In this document: piece by piece, positions 53,258 to 62,239 of the stretch | Layout of the letters: each line of letters starts with the position of its first letter | Position numbering within the stretch: position 1 is the stretch's first letter | Assembly (NCBI RefSeq): GCF_014323405.1 | Contig: NZ_JACRWE010000002.1 | Span: 563,412-627,411 of the forward strand | Origin: Romboutsia faecis | GTDB lineage: Bacteria; Bacillota; Clostridia; Peptostreptococcales; Peptostreptococcaceae | Direction: 5' to 3' | Length of the DNA: 64,000 bases | The notes under the pieces: generated by a model | Told to the model about the DNA's origin: nothing | The model's database searches: none | The model's input: the letters and a program-made list of their open reading frames with translations, nothing else | Made by a program: the position numbers and the translations under genes

Positions 53258-55184
53258 TGAAAAAATAGAAAAAGATTTTATTTTTAAAGCAGCAAATGTG
53301 GAAACTTGTGAAGTTACAGAAGAAGATCTAAAGAAAATAAATAAGTTTACACTATCTCCAGTGACTGCAGAGGAAGTATATGTATTTAAAACTGTAGTAG
53401 GAGATAATGAGTTAGACGATAGAAACTTTGAACCATTTAATTTAAATGCATTAAAAGATTTAAAGAAATTATATATTGGTAAAACAGTAATAAAAGATCA
53501 TAGAAGAAGTGCAGATAATCAAGTTGCAAGGATATTTGACACAGAATTAATTCAAGATGCTTCAAAATTAACAGGAGCAGGAGAAATATATACTAAATTA
53601 GTAACAAAGCAATATATGATAAAAACTTCAAAGAATGAAGACCTAATAGCAGAAATTAAAGGTGGAATTAAAAAAGAAGTATCTACTGGATGTAAAGCAA
53701 AACATGCTTATTGTAGTATTTGTGGAACTGATAATGTTACAACCTATTGTAATCATTATTGGGGTAAAGAGTACAATACGGTAGAAGGTAAAAAAATATG
53801 TTATTTTACCTTAGATGGTGCAAAAGAAGCATATGAGTTATCTTTAGTTGCAGTTCCAGCCCAACCAAGAGCTGGTACAACTAAAAACTATGGTGCTAAA
53901 ATTAAAGATTTTATTGATGAAAATGAAAAAGAAAATAAAAAAAATAATGATATAAACAAAGAATCTGAACTTAAGTTAAAACTTAAAGCATTAGATTCTT
54001 TTTTATTTATAAAAAATAATACGGAGGGATTAGTTATGAATAAGAAAATGAGAGAAATATTTGCTAAAATAGAGCAAAAAGAAGCAATGGCAAAAGGATT
54101 TATGGAAGATGGAGAAAATAAAGACTTAGCAAAGGCAGATACTTTATGGAAAGAAGTTGAGGAGCTAAAAAAAGAATTCGATCTAGCAAAAAAAATGTAT
54201 GAATCAGAAAAAGAAAAAAATACACCGACAGATGATGATTTAGAAAAAGTTAAATCTGATAAAAATAAAGAAGATGAATTAAAGAATTTTACAAAAGCAT
54301 TAAGAAGTTTTATTACAGGTAAAGGGTTGGTAGAAAGTGTAGATGCTAATGGTGGTTATACAGTACCTGTAGATGTGTCTACTAAAGTAGAGTACTATAA
54401 GGATGTTGATTATTCTTTATTACAAGACATAGATGTTGAAAAAGTAAGTACTAATAAAGGATCAAGAACTTATCAAAAGAAAGGAGAAGTAGATACTTTT
54501 GTTGATATAGATGAAAATGGAGAAATAACAGAAGAAATTGAAGCACCTACTTTTGAAAGATTAAATTATACTATACAAGATAGAGCTGGATTTATGCCTG
54601 TATCAAATGACTTAATAAATGATAGTGATTCTAATATTATAGATATAGTATCACAGTGGCTAGGTAAAGCGGATGTTGCAACGTCTAATAAAAAAATATT
54701 AGAATTAGTTGCTACTAAAGATGAAGTAGACTTAAAGGACGTTGATGGTATTAAAAAAGCGCTTAATGTTACATTAGGGCAAGCTTATAAGAATGGAGCT
54801 AAAATATATACTAACGATGATGGTTTAAATTATTTGGACACATTAAAAGATACTACTGGTCGCCCTTTATTAAACCCAGATCCAACTGCACCATCACAAA
54901 TGCAATTAAGATGCGGAACTACTGTATTAAATATTAAAGTACTACCTAATAAAGTATTTCCAACTAACACACAAAAAGTACCATTTATAATTGGTAATTT
55001 ATTTGATTATGTAAAAAAGTTTGATCGCCAATCTATGAGTATAATGGCATCTAATGTAGCAACTTTAGGTTCATTTAATGCATATGCTAAAAATATGACC
55101 TTACTAAGAGCTATCATAAGAGATGATTATAAAGTTAAAGATAAAGATTCGATTGTAAATGGATATATAACTATTGCTGAGTAG
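53250..55184 (+). CDS. Fused prohead protease and HK97-type major capsid protein
   Basis: The 644-residue frame has two parts. Residues ~1-225 are a phage prohead protease with VIKDHRRSADNQVARI (catalytic His) and YELSLVAVPAQPRAG (catalytic Ser), plus a Cys/His insert (YCSICGTDN...YCNH) in between. After a charged linker, a coiled scaffold-like delta segment (about 265-345) leads to the HK97 capsid fold (NGGYTVPVDVSTKVEYY, AGFMPVSNDLIND, GSFNAYAKNMTLLRAIIRDD). AAAGGAG suits ATG 53250. A strong internal ribosome site at 54022 could give capsid alone, which is needed in excess. Confidence 0.92.
   Translation: MNDEKIEKDFIFKAANVETCEVTEEDLKKINKFTLSPVTAEEVYVFKTVVGDNELDDRNFEPFNLNALKDLKKLYIGKTVIKDHRRSADNQVARIFDTELIQDASKLTGAGEIYTKLVTKQYMIKTSKNEDLIAEIKGGIKKEVSTGCKAKHAYCSICGTDNVTTYCNHYWGKEYNTVEGKKICYFTLDGAKEAYELSLVAVPAQPRAGTTKNYGAKIKDFIDENEKENKKNNDINKESELKLKLKALDSFLFIKNNTEGLVMNKKMREIFAKIEQKEAMAKGFMEDGENKDLAKADTLWKEVEELKKEFDLAKKMYESEKEKNTPTDDDLEKVKSDKNKEDELKNFTKALRSFITGKGLVESVDANGGYTVPVDVSTKVEYYKDVDYSLLQDIDVEKVSTNKGSRTYQKKGEVDTFVDIDENGEITEEIEAPTFERLNYTIQDRAGFMPVSNDLINDSDSNIIDIVSQWLGKADVATSNKKILELVATKDEVDLKDVDGIKKALNVTLGQAYKNGAKIYTNDDGLNYLDTLKDTTGRPLLNPDPTAPSQMQLRCGTTVLNIKVLPNKVFPTNTQKVPFIIGNLFDYVKKFDRQSMSIMASNVATLGSFNAYAKNMTLLRAIIRDDYKVKDKDSIVNGYITIAE
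54022..54038 (+). promoter_or_regulatory. Internal ribosome binding site and start for separate capsid synthesis
   Basis: CGGAGGGAT (54022-54030) lies 5 bases before an in-frame ATG (54036-54038) at the protease-capsid boundary. Translation from here would give a 382-residue capsid precursor with delta domain. Such a clean site in the middle of a gene is unlikely by chance. Confidence 0.7.
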
Positions 55185-55193
55185 GTATAAACT

Positions 55194-55481
55194 ATGATTA
55201 CTATTGAAGATATAAAAGATTATCTTGGTATAGATTATGAAGATTTAGCTATAACAATTAGACTAAAACATCTAAAAAGAGTAGCTGATCTGTATTTAGA
55301 AGGTGCTTTAGGTATAGATTATCCTCAAGAAGATGAAAGAGTTAAAGAAATAGCATTAATTATAATTGAAGATCTCTATGATAATCATAGCCTTAACGAT
55401 AAGGTAAGTGGAAATGTAAGAAGATTAATTAATGATTTTTCTTTACAAATAAAGTGTGATATGAAGCGAAAGAAGGGTTAA
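55194..55481 (+). CDS. Head-tail connector (gp6-like DNA packaging protein)
   Basis: The 95-residue protein starts MITIEDIKDYLGIDYED and is helical (IRLKHLKRVADLYLEGALG, ALIIIEDLYDNH), matching the phage connector-1 family that forms the ring under the portal. Located directly after the capsid gene, as in HK97. Confidence 0.88.
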   Translation: MITIEDIKDYLGIDYEDLAITIRLKHLKRVADLYLEGALGIDYPQEDERVKEIALIIIEDLYDNHSLNDKVSGNVRRLINDFSLQIKCDMKRKKG

Positions 55482-55482
55482 A

Positions 55483-55797
55483 ATGGTTTATAATAGACCG
55501 ATTATAATACAAAAACTCAATGAAGATACAGAGGAGTGGAGCGATTATTTAAGGCTCCGCTCTTCTATTAATAAATCAAAAGGCTCTGAATATTTATCAT
55601 CAGGTACAGTTCAATATTCTCAGGAACTTGTTTTTAATGTGAGATACTGTACTCCATTAAAAGAAATATCGTTAAATACACAACAATACAGAATAGTATT
55701 TGAAGATGTTATTTATGATATAGAAGATTATGATGATTATATGTTAAAACATAAGAATGTAAAACTTTTAGGAGCTGGAAGGCATGAGCAAATGTAA
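55483..55797 (+). CDS. Head closure (head-tail adaptor) protein
   Basis: The 104-residue beta-rich protein (IIIQKLNEDTEEWSDYLRLR, NVRYCTPLKEISLNTQQYRI, VKLLGAG) fits the SPP1 gp16/HK97 gp7-like closure family by size, pattern and position. It starts one base after the connector stop and overlaps the next gene by 14 bases. Confidence 0.82.
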   Translation: MVYNRPIIIQKLNEDTEEWSDYLRLRSSINKSKGSEYLSSGTVQYSQELVFNVRYCTPLKEISLNTQQYRIVFEDVIYDIEDYDDYMLKHKNVKLLGAGRHEQM

Positions 55798-56176
55798 TTT
55801 AAATAGTTTAGCTGATACTTTATATAAAGAGCTTAAAAGCTATAGTGAAGATGTTACAGAAAGTGTAAAAAAGATTACCGAAGAAGTTGCGGTGGACTTA
55901 GTTAAGAGAACTAAAGCGGATGCAAAGATAGGAAGAAGAAGAGGTAAATATAAAAAAGCTATAGCTAGTAAAACTAAATATGAAAATAAATATAAAAAAA
56001 TTAAGGTTTGGTATGTTAAACAACCTGAACATAGATTAGCACATCTTCTTAATCATGGTCATAAAAGTAAAGATGGCGGTTTTGTAAAAGGAGATAACCA
56101 TATAACTAAAAATGAAAAAATAGCAATTAAAGAATTAGAAACTAAAATAGAAAGAGTGGTTAAGGATGGATCTTAA
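55784..56176 (+). CDS. HK97 gp10-family tail protein
   Basis: The 130-residue protein has LVKRTKADAKIGRRRGKYKKAI and the family signature VKQPEHRLAHLLNHGHKSKDGG. HK97 gp10 proteins take part in head-tail joining. Overlaps both neighbours, indicating coupled translation. Confidence 0.9.
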   Translation: MSKCNLNSLADTLYKELKSYSEDVTESVKKITEEVAVDLVKRTKADAKIGRRRGKYKKAIASKTKYENKYKKIKVWYVKQPEHRLAHLLNHGHKSKDGGFVKGDNHITKNEKIAIKELETKIERVVKDGS

Positions 56177-56495
56177 AGATATTATTACAGATGAAACTAA
56201 TATAAAGTCTAAAGAAATTCGTTTCTTAAAACCACCTGGTTATCCATATATCGTGTTTAATGATGAACAACATTGTTATGGTTCAGATAATAAGAAAGCT
56301 CTTATTATTAAACACACTGTGTCTCTTGAGTTATATACTAAAACAATAAATCAAGATGAGTCCTCAGATAAAGTTGAGAATTTAATATTAAATATATTAG
56401 GGACTGACTATAGGAGACGTAGAGATTGGATTGACAGTGAAGAACATTATTTAACTGTATATGATTTTGAATTCTCAGATAAGAAAAGGAGATAA
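56166..56495 (+). CDS. Tail terminator/completion-type protein
   Basis: The 109-residue protein has FLKPPGYPYIVFNDEQHCYGSDN and LELYTKTINQDES near mid-length, and a beta C-terminus. Size and place between gp10-like and tail tube genes fit the tail terminator (gpU-like) position. The assignment rests mainly on order. Overlaps the previous gene by 11 bases. Confidence 0.7.
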   Translation: MDLKDIITDETNIKSKEIRFLKPPGYPYIVFNDEQHCYGSDNKKALIIKHTVSLELYTKTINQDESSDKVENLILNILGTDYRRRRDWIDSEEHYLTVYDFEFSDKKRR

Positions 56496-56499
56496 GTAT

Positions 56500-57045
56500 A
56501 TGTCAGAAAGAATAACATTAGGAAGCGGAAATTTATATTATAAAGAATTCACAGGAGAAATACCTGAAAATGAAACTATAGAAACAGAGCAAAATAGACT
56601 TGGATATATAAGTGGTGGTGCGACACTAGAATATAAGCCTACATACTATGAGGCTAAAGATGATTTAGGTGTAGTTGTTAAAACTATACTTACAGAGGAA
56701 GAAGTTATTTTAAAAAGCGGGATAATGACATTTAACGGAAAAACACTAGAAGTATTATGCGAAACTGGTAGAGTTACAGAAGATAGTTCCAAACATATAA
56801 GAACTGTAAAAATTGGTGGCCCAGGAAATGCTAATGGGAAATCTTATATAATTCACTTTGTACATAAAGATCCAGTTGATGGAGATATAAGAATTACTAT
56901 AGTAGGTAAAAACCAAGCTGGTTTCTCATTGGCTTTTGCTAAAGATAAAGAAACTGTAATTGATGCTGAATTTAAAGCACTACCACAGGATAGTGAAGGA
57001 ACATTAATAAAATACCAAGAATTTGATAGTACAATAACAGAATAA
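56500..57045 (+). CDS. Major tail tube protein
   Basis: The 181-residue protein starts MSERITLGSGNLYYKEFTGE and contains GYISGGATLEYKPTYYEAKDD and QAGFSLAFAKDKETVIDAEF, typical of siphovirus tail tube proteins in clostridial phages. AAAAGGAG fixes the ATG at 56500; a longer frame from 56461 overlaps the previous gene. A hairpin follows, as is common after this highly expressed gene. Confidence 0.88.
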   Translation: MSERITLGSGNLYYKEFTGEIPENETIETEQNRLGYISGGATLEYKPTYYEAKDDLGVVVKTILTEEEVILKSGIMTFNGKTLEVLCETGRVTEDSSKHIRTVKIGGPGNANGKSYIIHFVHKDPVDGDIRITIVGKNQAGFSLAFAKDKETVIDAEFKALPQDSEGTLIKYQEFDSTITE

Positions 57046-57049
57046 TGGT

Positions 57050-57077
57050 AAAAGAGGGATATCCCTCTTTTATTTTA
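57050..57077 (+). terminator. Hairpin after the tail tube gene
   Basis: AAAAGAGGGAT and ATCCCTCTTTT form a perfect 22-base palindrome (57050-57071) followed by ATTTTA. It may be a partial terminator that raises tail tube over downstream expression. Confidence 0.75.
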
Positions 57078-57092
57078 CTTTAGGAGGAATTT

Positions 57093-57431
57093 ATGAGCAG
57101 TATAGATTTTAATTCAAGAGAAAAAAAGTATTTAACTATAACACTTAATGATGATAAAAAAACAACTATTATGATTTTAAGCCCTAGTAAAAAGGTGATG
57201 AATAAGTTAGTAGAGATAAAAGATTTGATTGATGATGAATCTAATGATATATCTGAAGATGAACAGATAAATATATTATATGAAACTTGTTCAGTAGTAA
57301 TGAGTAGAAACAAAGGTGGAATAAATATTGGAAAGGATCTATTAGAAGAAATATTTGATATAGATGATGTTCAATTTTTCTTAAGTAAATATATGGAGTT
57401 TGTCGGCTCTAGAATTAAAGGAAAAAACTAA
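57093..57431 (+). CDS. Tail assembly chaperone gpG-like
   Basis: The 112-residue acidic protein (LTITLNDDKKTTIMILSPSK, VMNKLVEIKDLIDDE) lies between tail tube and tape measure genes, the gpG position. It ends with Gly-Lys-Asn at a slippery sequence. AGGAGG ribosome site. Confidence 0.88.
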   Translation: MSSIDFNSREKKYLTITLNDDKKTTIMILSPSKKVMNKLVEIKDLIDDESNDISEDEQINILYETCSVVMSRNKGGINIGKDLLEEIFDIDDVQFFLSKYMEFVGSRIKGKN

Positions 57432-57694
57432 AAATCCCTTATTATCCAATTGATGATGATAATAGGGGATTTAATTATGATATCACAACATTTTGGGAAC
57501 ATATGGTTTCTGAATATACTGGATTAAATATGCTAGATGTAGAAGAGTTAGATTATATAGATTATTTACAGTATAGAAGAGATGCATTTATATATAAACA
57601 GTCTCAAACTGAGAGCGGTGTAGAGTATTTGGAGAATGCTTTTAGATTAGAACAAACAAAGCCAGATAGGCAGAAGTTAAAACAATTTTTATAG
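57093..57694 (+). CDS. Tail assembly chaperone gpGT-like, made by -1 frameshift
   Basis: At A-AAA-AAC (57422-57428) a -1 slip takes ribosomes past the TAA into a frame that is open from 57428 to 57694. The joined protein has about 200 residues: gpG plus an 88-residue T part starting LKIPYYPIDDDNRGFNYDIT and including ATG 57503, which should not be read as a separate gene. As in lambda, gpGT should bind the tape measure protein and recruit tube subunits. Confidence 0.88.
57422..57472 (+). promoter_or_regulatory. Programmed -1 ribosomal frameshift signal
   Basis: The heptamer A-AAA-AAC (57422-57428) is in the correct zero-frame phase (ggA AAA AAC). Three bases later a stem of 15 pairs starts: 57432-57446 with 57458-57472, one G-T pair, 11-base loop. 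The T frame is open throughout the stem. Confidence 0.9.
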
Positions 57695-57708
57695 AAAGGA
57701 GGAATAGT

Positions 57709-60700
57709 ATGGCCAAAGGAATTAAAGGAATTACAGTTGAAATTGGAGGAGATACGGCACCTTTAGATAAAGCGCTAGGAGATGTAAATAAAAGAAGTAG
57801 ATCTTTACAAGTTGAATTAAGACAGGTTGAAAAGTTACTTAAATTAGATCCTACAAATACAGAACTATTAGCTCAGAAACAAGAACTTTTAGGAAAATCT
57901 ATTAATTCTACAGAAGAAAAATTAAATTCACTAAGAGCAGCGCAAGCACAAGTACAAGCTCAATTTGAAAAAGGAGATATAGGCGAGGAACAATATAGAG
58001 AGTTTCAAAGAGAACTTATAAAGACAGAACAAGAATTAAATAATATTAAAGACTCATATAAAGTAGCTACTCGCAATTTAGAAGAATTTGGAGATAATAA
58101 CGGAGTTGCGAAAGAAGAAGCTGAAAAACTTTCTAGAACTATTGAAGAACAAAATAAAGCATTAGCAGAAGAAAAAGAAGCTTTAAAACGTGCAGAACAA
58201 GAGCAAAAAGAGCATGCAGAAGCTGTTAAAAAGTCAACTGAAGAACTAGAAAAGCAAAAAGATGAACTATTAGATTCAGCTAAAGTTATTGGTGCAGGAG
58301 TTCTAGCAGTTGGAGCGGCAACTGCTACTGGAGCAGGGTATGCTTTAAAGTTATCTACAGAATTTGATAAAGCATTTAATACACTAATAACAAGAACTGG
58401 TGCTAGTAAAGATGAATTTGATAGTTTGAATACTTCTATGGAAAATATCTATAAAAACAATTTTGGAGAATCAATAGAAGATGTTGCTCAAAGTATGGGG
58501 ACAGTAAAAGTTACTACAAATCTAGCAGGAAAAGAACTTGAAAAAGCTACAGAAAATGCACTCTTATTAAGAGATACTTTTGAGTTTGAAGTAAATGAGT
58601 CTACTAGAGCAGCTAAAATGTTAATGGACCAATTTGGACTATCTTCAGATGAAGCTTATAACCTAATTGCACAAGGTGCACAAATGGGATTAGATAAAAA
58701 TGGAGACTTATTAGATACAATAAATGAATACTCTGTTCATTTTGAGCAAGCTGGGTATAGTGCAGAAGAGATGTTTAATTCATTGAAAAATGGGACTGAT
58801 GCAGGCACCTTCTCGGTAGATAAATTAGGGGATGCAGTAAAAGAATTTGGAATAAGAATGAAAGATGGTAGTGCATCAGAATCTATTAAAGAATTAGGTT
58901 TAAACGTAGATAGTGTTACCAAACGATTCGCCAAAGGCGGAGAAGTTGGAGCAGATGCTATGGAAGAAATCATAGATGCGTTGTTCTCAGTCAAGGATCC
59001 TTTAAAACAAAATGAAATAGGCGTAGCTCTTTTTGGGACAATGTTTGAAGACTTAGGACCTAAAGGTATAGAAGCATTAATGAATATTCAAGGGGAGGCT
59101 GACAGAGCATCTAATACGTTAGAAACTATTAATAGCCAAAAATATGATGATATAGGGTCAGCACTTGCTGGACTTGGACGGACTTTAAATACTGATGTTA
59201 TAAAACCTCTTGGGGAGGAACTGCAACCTGTTGTAGAGGAAGCTATAAGCTATGTGCAAGATAATGCTCCAACTATAAAAGATATTCTATCGGATATTGC
59301 TGATGTAATCGGCGACATAGTATCATTTATAGTAAACAATGGACCTACTATAGCAGGTATACTTGGTGGATTAGCAACTTCATTTATGATATTAAAGGGT
59401 ATACTTGTAGCTGAAAAAATATTTAATTTTGTTAAAGGAATAAAAGCACTCGAAGGTGGATTAACACTTGCAAATGCAGCGACCAAATTATTTAATAGTA
59501 CTTGGTTAGCAAATCCTATGGTATGGGTAGGAGCAGCAATAGCTGGGGTTGTAGCTGGGCTTATAGTATTTTGGAATACAAATGAAGAATTTAGGAATAA
59601 AGTTATTTCAGCATGGAAAGCTATAAAAGAATCTGCGTCTAAATGCTGGGGATCTATATGTGACTTTTTTACAGAAACTATACCTAATGCTTGGAATTCA
59701 TGTATTACTTTCTTACAAGGAATTCCGAATTGGTTTAGTAATTTATGGACTATGACAATGGATATATTTAATCAGTGGGGTACTAATGTAAGTACATTTT
59801 TTACAACAACTATTCCGCAATTAATAACTAATATAGTTACATGGTTCAATCAATTACCATATAAAATTGGATTTGCGTTAGGTTCTATTTTAGCTAATAT
59901 AATTAATTGGGGAGTTAATACATGGACTTATCTATCAACAAACGTACCTACTTGGATAAATAATGTAGTTAAATACTTTAGCCAATTACCAGGGCGTATA
60001 TGGTCATGGTTATCTAAAGCCATACAAAAGATTACTAGTTGGGGTTCTCAAACTTATAGCAAAGCTAAAACTTCTGCTAGTAACACTATAAATGGTATAG
60101 TTAATTATTTTAGTAAACTGCCAAGTCGTTTATGGTCATGGTTAAGCCAAGCGATTCAAAAAATCGTTCAAATGGGTTCGAACATGGTAAGTAAAGGTAA
60201 AACTGCTGCTTCAAATGTTGTTAATTCTATTGTTAATGGATTTACTTCTTTACCTGGGAAGTTAGTCAATATAGGTAAATCAGCAGTCGAAGGTATTTGG
60301 AATGGTATAACAGGCGCTAGCGGATGGATAAAAGATAAAATTAGTGGATTTTGTTCTGGTATAGTAAACGGGTTTAAATCAGCATTAAAAATAAATTCAC
60401 CTGCAAAAGTAATGTACCCTGTAGGTGGAGGAATAATTGAAGGTGTTGATAGTGGTATGGATAATGAAATGCCTAATCTATACACAAATTTAAAGACAAA
60501 ACTTACATCTATGGTATCTGAAGTACAAAGTTTAACTAATGACAGTAACATTAAAAGTTCAATACTATATCCGAACTTAATGAATAATATAAATAGTAAT
60601 ATAAATGATAATCAAGGAAATAGAGATATTAGTATAACTCAAAATATATACAGTCCTAATCCTCTTACTCCAAATGAAATTGCTAGACAAACTAAGAATG

Positions 60701-60735
60701 CACAAAGAAGATTAGTTTTAGAAATGAATATTTAA
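57709..60735 (+). CDS. Tape measure protein
   Basis: The 1008-residue protein starts GIKGITVEIGGDTAPLDKAL and has a long coiled coil (about 25-190). Hydrophobic segments follow (for example VIGAGVLAVGAATATGAG, AGILGGLATSFMILKG, PMVWVGAAIAGVVAGLIVFW). A set of Trp-rich repeats comes after (WINNVVKYFSQLPGRIWSWL, TINGIVNYFSKLPSRLWSWL, VVNSIVNGFTSLPGKL; about 740-870). The C-terminus has INSPAKVMYPVGGGIIEGVD. It sets tail length and helps DNA delivery. AAAGGAGG ribosome site. Confidence 0.93.
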   Translation: MAKGIKGITVEIGGDTAPLDKALGDVNKRSRSLQVELRQVEKLLKLDPTNTELLAQKQELLGKSINSTEEKLNSLRAAQAQVQAQFEKGDIGEEQYREFQRELIKTEQELNNIKDSYKVATRNLEEFGDNNGVAKEEAEKLSRTIEEQNKALAEEKEALKRAEQEQKEHAEAVKKSTEELEKQKDELLDSAKVIGAGVLAVGAATATGAGYALKLSTEFDKAFNTLITRTGASKDEFDSLNTSMENIYKNNFGESIEDVAQSMGTVKVTTNLAGKELEKATENALLLRDTFEFEVNESTRAAKMLMDQFGLSSDEAYNLIAQGAQMGLDKNGDLLDTINEYSVHFEQAGYSAEEMFNSLKNGTDAGTFSVDKLGDAVKEFGIRMKDGSASESIKELGLNVDSVTKRFAKGGEVGADAMEEIIDALFSVKDPLKQNEIGVALFGTMFEDLGPKGIEALMNIQGEADRASNTLETINSQKYDDIGSALAGLGRTLNTDVIKPLGEELQPVVEEAISYVQDNAPTIKDILSDIADVIGDIVSFIVNNGPTIAGILGGLATSFMILKGILVAEKIFNFVKGIKALEGGLTLANAATKLFNSTWLANPMVWVGAAIAGVVAGLIVFWNTNEEFRNKVISAWKAIKESASKCWGSICDFFTETIPNAWNSCITFLQGIPNWFSNLWTMTMDIFNQWGTNVSTFFTTTIPQLITNIVTWFNQLPYKIGFALGSILANIINWGVNTWTYLSTNVPTWINNVVKYFSQLPGRIWSWLSKAIQKITSWGSQTYSKAKTSASNTINGIVNYFSKLPSRLWSWLSQAIQKIVQMGSNMVSKGKTAASNVVNSIVNGFTSLPGKLVNIGKSAVEGIWNGITGASGWIKDKISGFCSGIVNGFKSALKINSPAKVMYPVGGGIIEGVDSGMDNEMPNLYTNLKTKLTSMVSEVQSLTNDSNIKSSILYPNLMNNINSNINDNQGNRDISITQNIYSPNPLTPNEIARQTKNAQRRLVLEMNI

Positions 60736-61605
60736 GTGGAGGTGAGTAATATTTATCAAAAAATAAAATATATATCATCTTTAGGAGAAATAGACTTTAA
60801 AAATTCTGAACCTATAATATTACAATCGATAACTGGCTTAAGTGAAACTAAAGCTGAGCATACAACTACTAAATACATAAATCAAGATGGTGAAAAGTAT
60901 GAGAAAAGTAATTTAAATAAAAAAGAAATAGTAATAAAATTTTTACTTATCGGAAATAGTCATGAAGATTATATTAATTACAGAAATAAAATCTTAAGAG
61001 TTATCAATCCTAAAGCTGGAGAAGGAGAACTAATATACTCATATGGAGATATACAAAGAAGTATCAAACTTGTACCTGATGAATCCCCAACTATGCCTAT
61101 AAAATCTAATACCAAATTTGCTGAATGCGAGGTTGTTCTATTAGCACATGATCCTTATATGAAAGATGTAATGGAATATGGAGAAGAGATATGTACTTGG
61201 GTAGGAGGAATGAGTTTTAAATTTAGTCTGCCTCTTAGTTTTAAAAAGCGTGGCGAAACTAAGCAAAATATTTACAATAATGGGCATGTTGAGACACCTA
61301 TAAAAATATATTTTAAAGGTCCAGCAAATAATCCTTGTGTAATAAATCACTCTACAGGAGAATTTATTAAAGTTAATAGAGAACTTACAAGTGATGATAC
61401 TTTAATTATAAATACTGAATTTAGTAATAAGACAGTTGAGATTGAAAGAAATGGTGTAAGAACTAATGCTTTTAATTATATAGACTTAGATAGTACCTTT
61501 TTTAAATTGAGGGTGGGAGACAACCTTATTGAATATACAACAGAAAATAATCTTACTCCTCAAAGTGTTGAGATAAGATATAGGAATAGATATATAGGAA
61601 TATAG
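60736..61605 (+). CDS. Distal tail protein (Dit-like)
   Basis: The 289-residue protein has IILQSITGLSETKAEHTTTKY, RNKILRVINPKAGEGELIYS and CEVVLLAHDPYMKD, typical of the Dit/siphovirus tail component N-terminus, then a C-terminal beta domain with NNPCVINHSTGEFIKV. It caps the tail tube and attaches the tip. The frame opens at GTG 60736 right after the tape measure stop, but GGAGGTGA at 60738-60745 would favour a start near ATT 60751, so the exact start is uncertain. Confidence 0.87.
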   Translation: MEVSNIYQKIKYISSLGEIDFKNSEPIILQSITGLSETKAEHTTTKYINQDGEKYEKSNLNKKEIVIKFLLIGNSHEDYINYRNKILRVINPKAGEGELIYSYGDIQRSIKLVPDESPTMPIKSNTKFAECEVVLLAHDPYMKDVMEYGEEICTWVGGMSFKFSLPLSFKKRGETKQNIYNNGHVETPIKIYFKGPANNPCVINHSTGEFIKVNRELTSDDTLIINTEFSNKTVEIERNGVRTNAFNYIDLDSTFFKLRVGDNLIEYTTENNLTPQSVEIRYRNRYIGI

Positions 61606-61615
61606 GAGGTGCATT

Positions 61616-62239
61616 ATGGCAGAGTATAGTGGATTCTTTGATGGTGATTATTTATATGGCCAAGATGAATTTAATAGATATTTTAGCAATATTTACGAGA
61701 GTGGTGTTTCTATTAGCGAAAATGGAGACATGACTCTTAATTGTCATATTAGTGGCAATAATATAATAATAGAACCTGGATTTTCAATAATAAAAGGTTT
61801 TTATCTATATAATGATAGTAATAAAACTATAATTATAACTAAAGATAGTAATTATACTAGAATAGATAGAATTGTACTTAGACTTAATTTAAGTTCTAAA
61901 AAAGTATCTATAGAACAAAAATTAGGTGTAGCTGGTAGTAATCCTGTTGTTCCATCGTTACAAAGAGATAACCTTATTTATGAATTAAGTTTATGCCAAG
62001 TAAAAGTTACTTCAGGAGGAGATATATCTATAATTGATGAAAGATTTAGTAATGATCTTTGTGGAGCTATAAGACCTAAGAATCTTACAGAATATAATAA
62101 TATGGTAACTCAATTTCAAACTCAATTTGATGAGTGGTTTAATAGTCAGCAGTCAAAGGGATGGAGGAATATTTATATTCAACAAAATAAACCTATTGAT
62201 TCGGTGGTGGGTAGCATATGGATAAAAAAATTAATATAA
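61616..62239 (+). CDS. Phage tail tip/baseplate structural protein
   Basis: The 207-residue protein begins AEYSGFFDGDYLYGQDEFNRYF, then GFSIIKGFYLYNDSNKTI and RIDRIVLRLNLSSKKVSIE, a beta-rich pattern seen in clostridial phage tail components. It ends NKPIDSVVGSIWIKK. Exact role unknown; placed between Dit and the Gp37-like protein. AGGAGGTG ribosome site. The last 22 bases overlap the next gene. Confidence 0.75.
   Translation: MAEYSGFFDGDYLYGQDEFNRYFSNIYESGVSISENGDMTLNCHISGNNIIIEPGFSIIKGFYLYNDSNKTIIITKDSNYTRIDRIVLRLNLSSKKVSIEQKLGVAGSNPVVPSLQRDNLIYELSLCQVKVTSGGDISIIDERFSNDLCGAIRPKNLTEYNNMVTQFQTQFDEWFNSQQSKGWRNIYIQQNKPIDSVVGSIWIKKLI

Noticed and set aside
57503-57694. Separate 63-residue gene
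   Set aside because: It has no ribosome site and is the C-terminal part of the -1 frameshift product gpGT.
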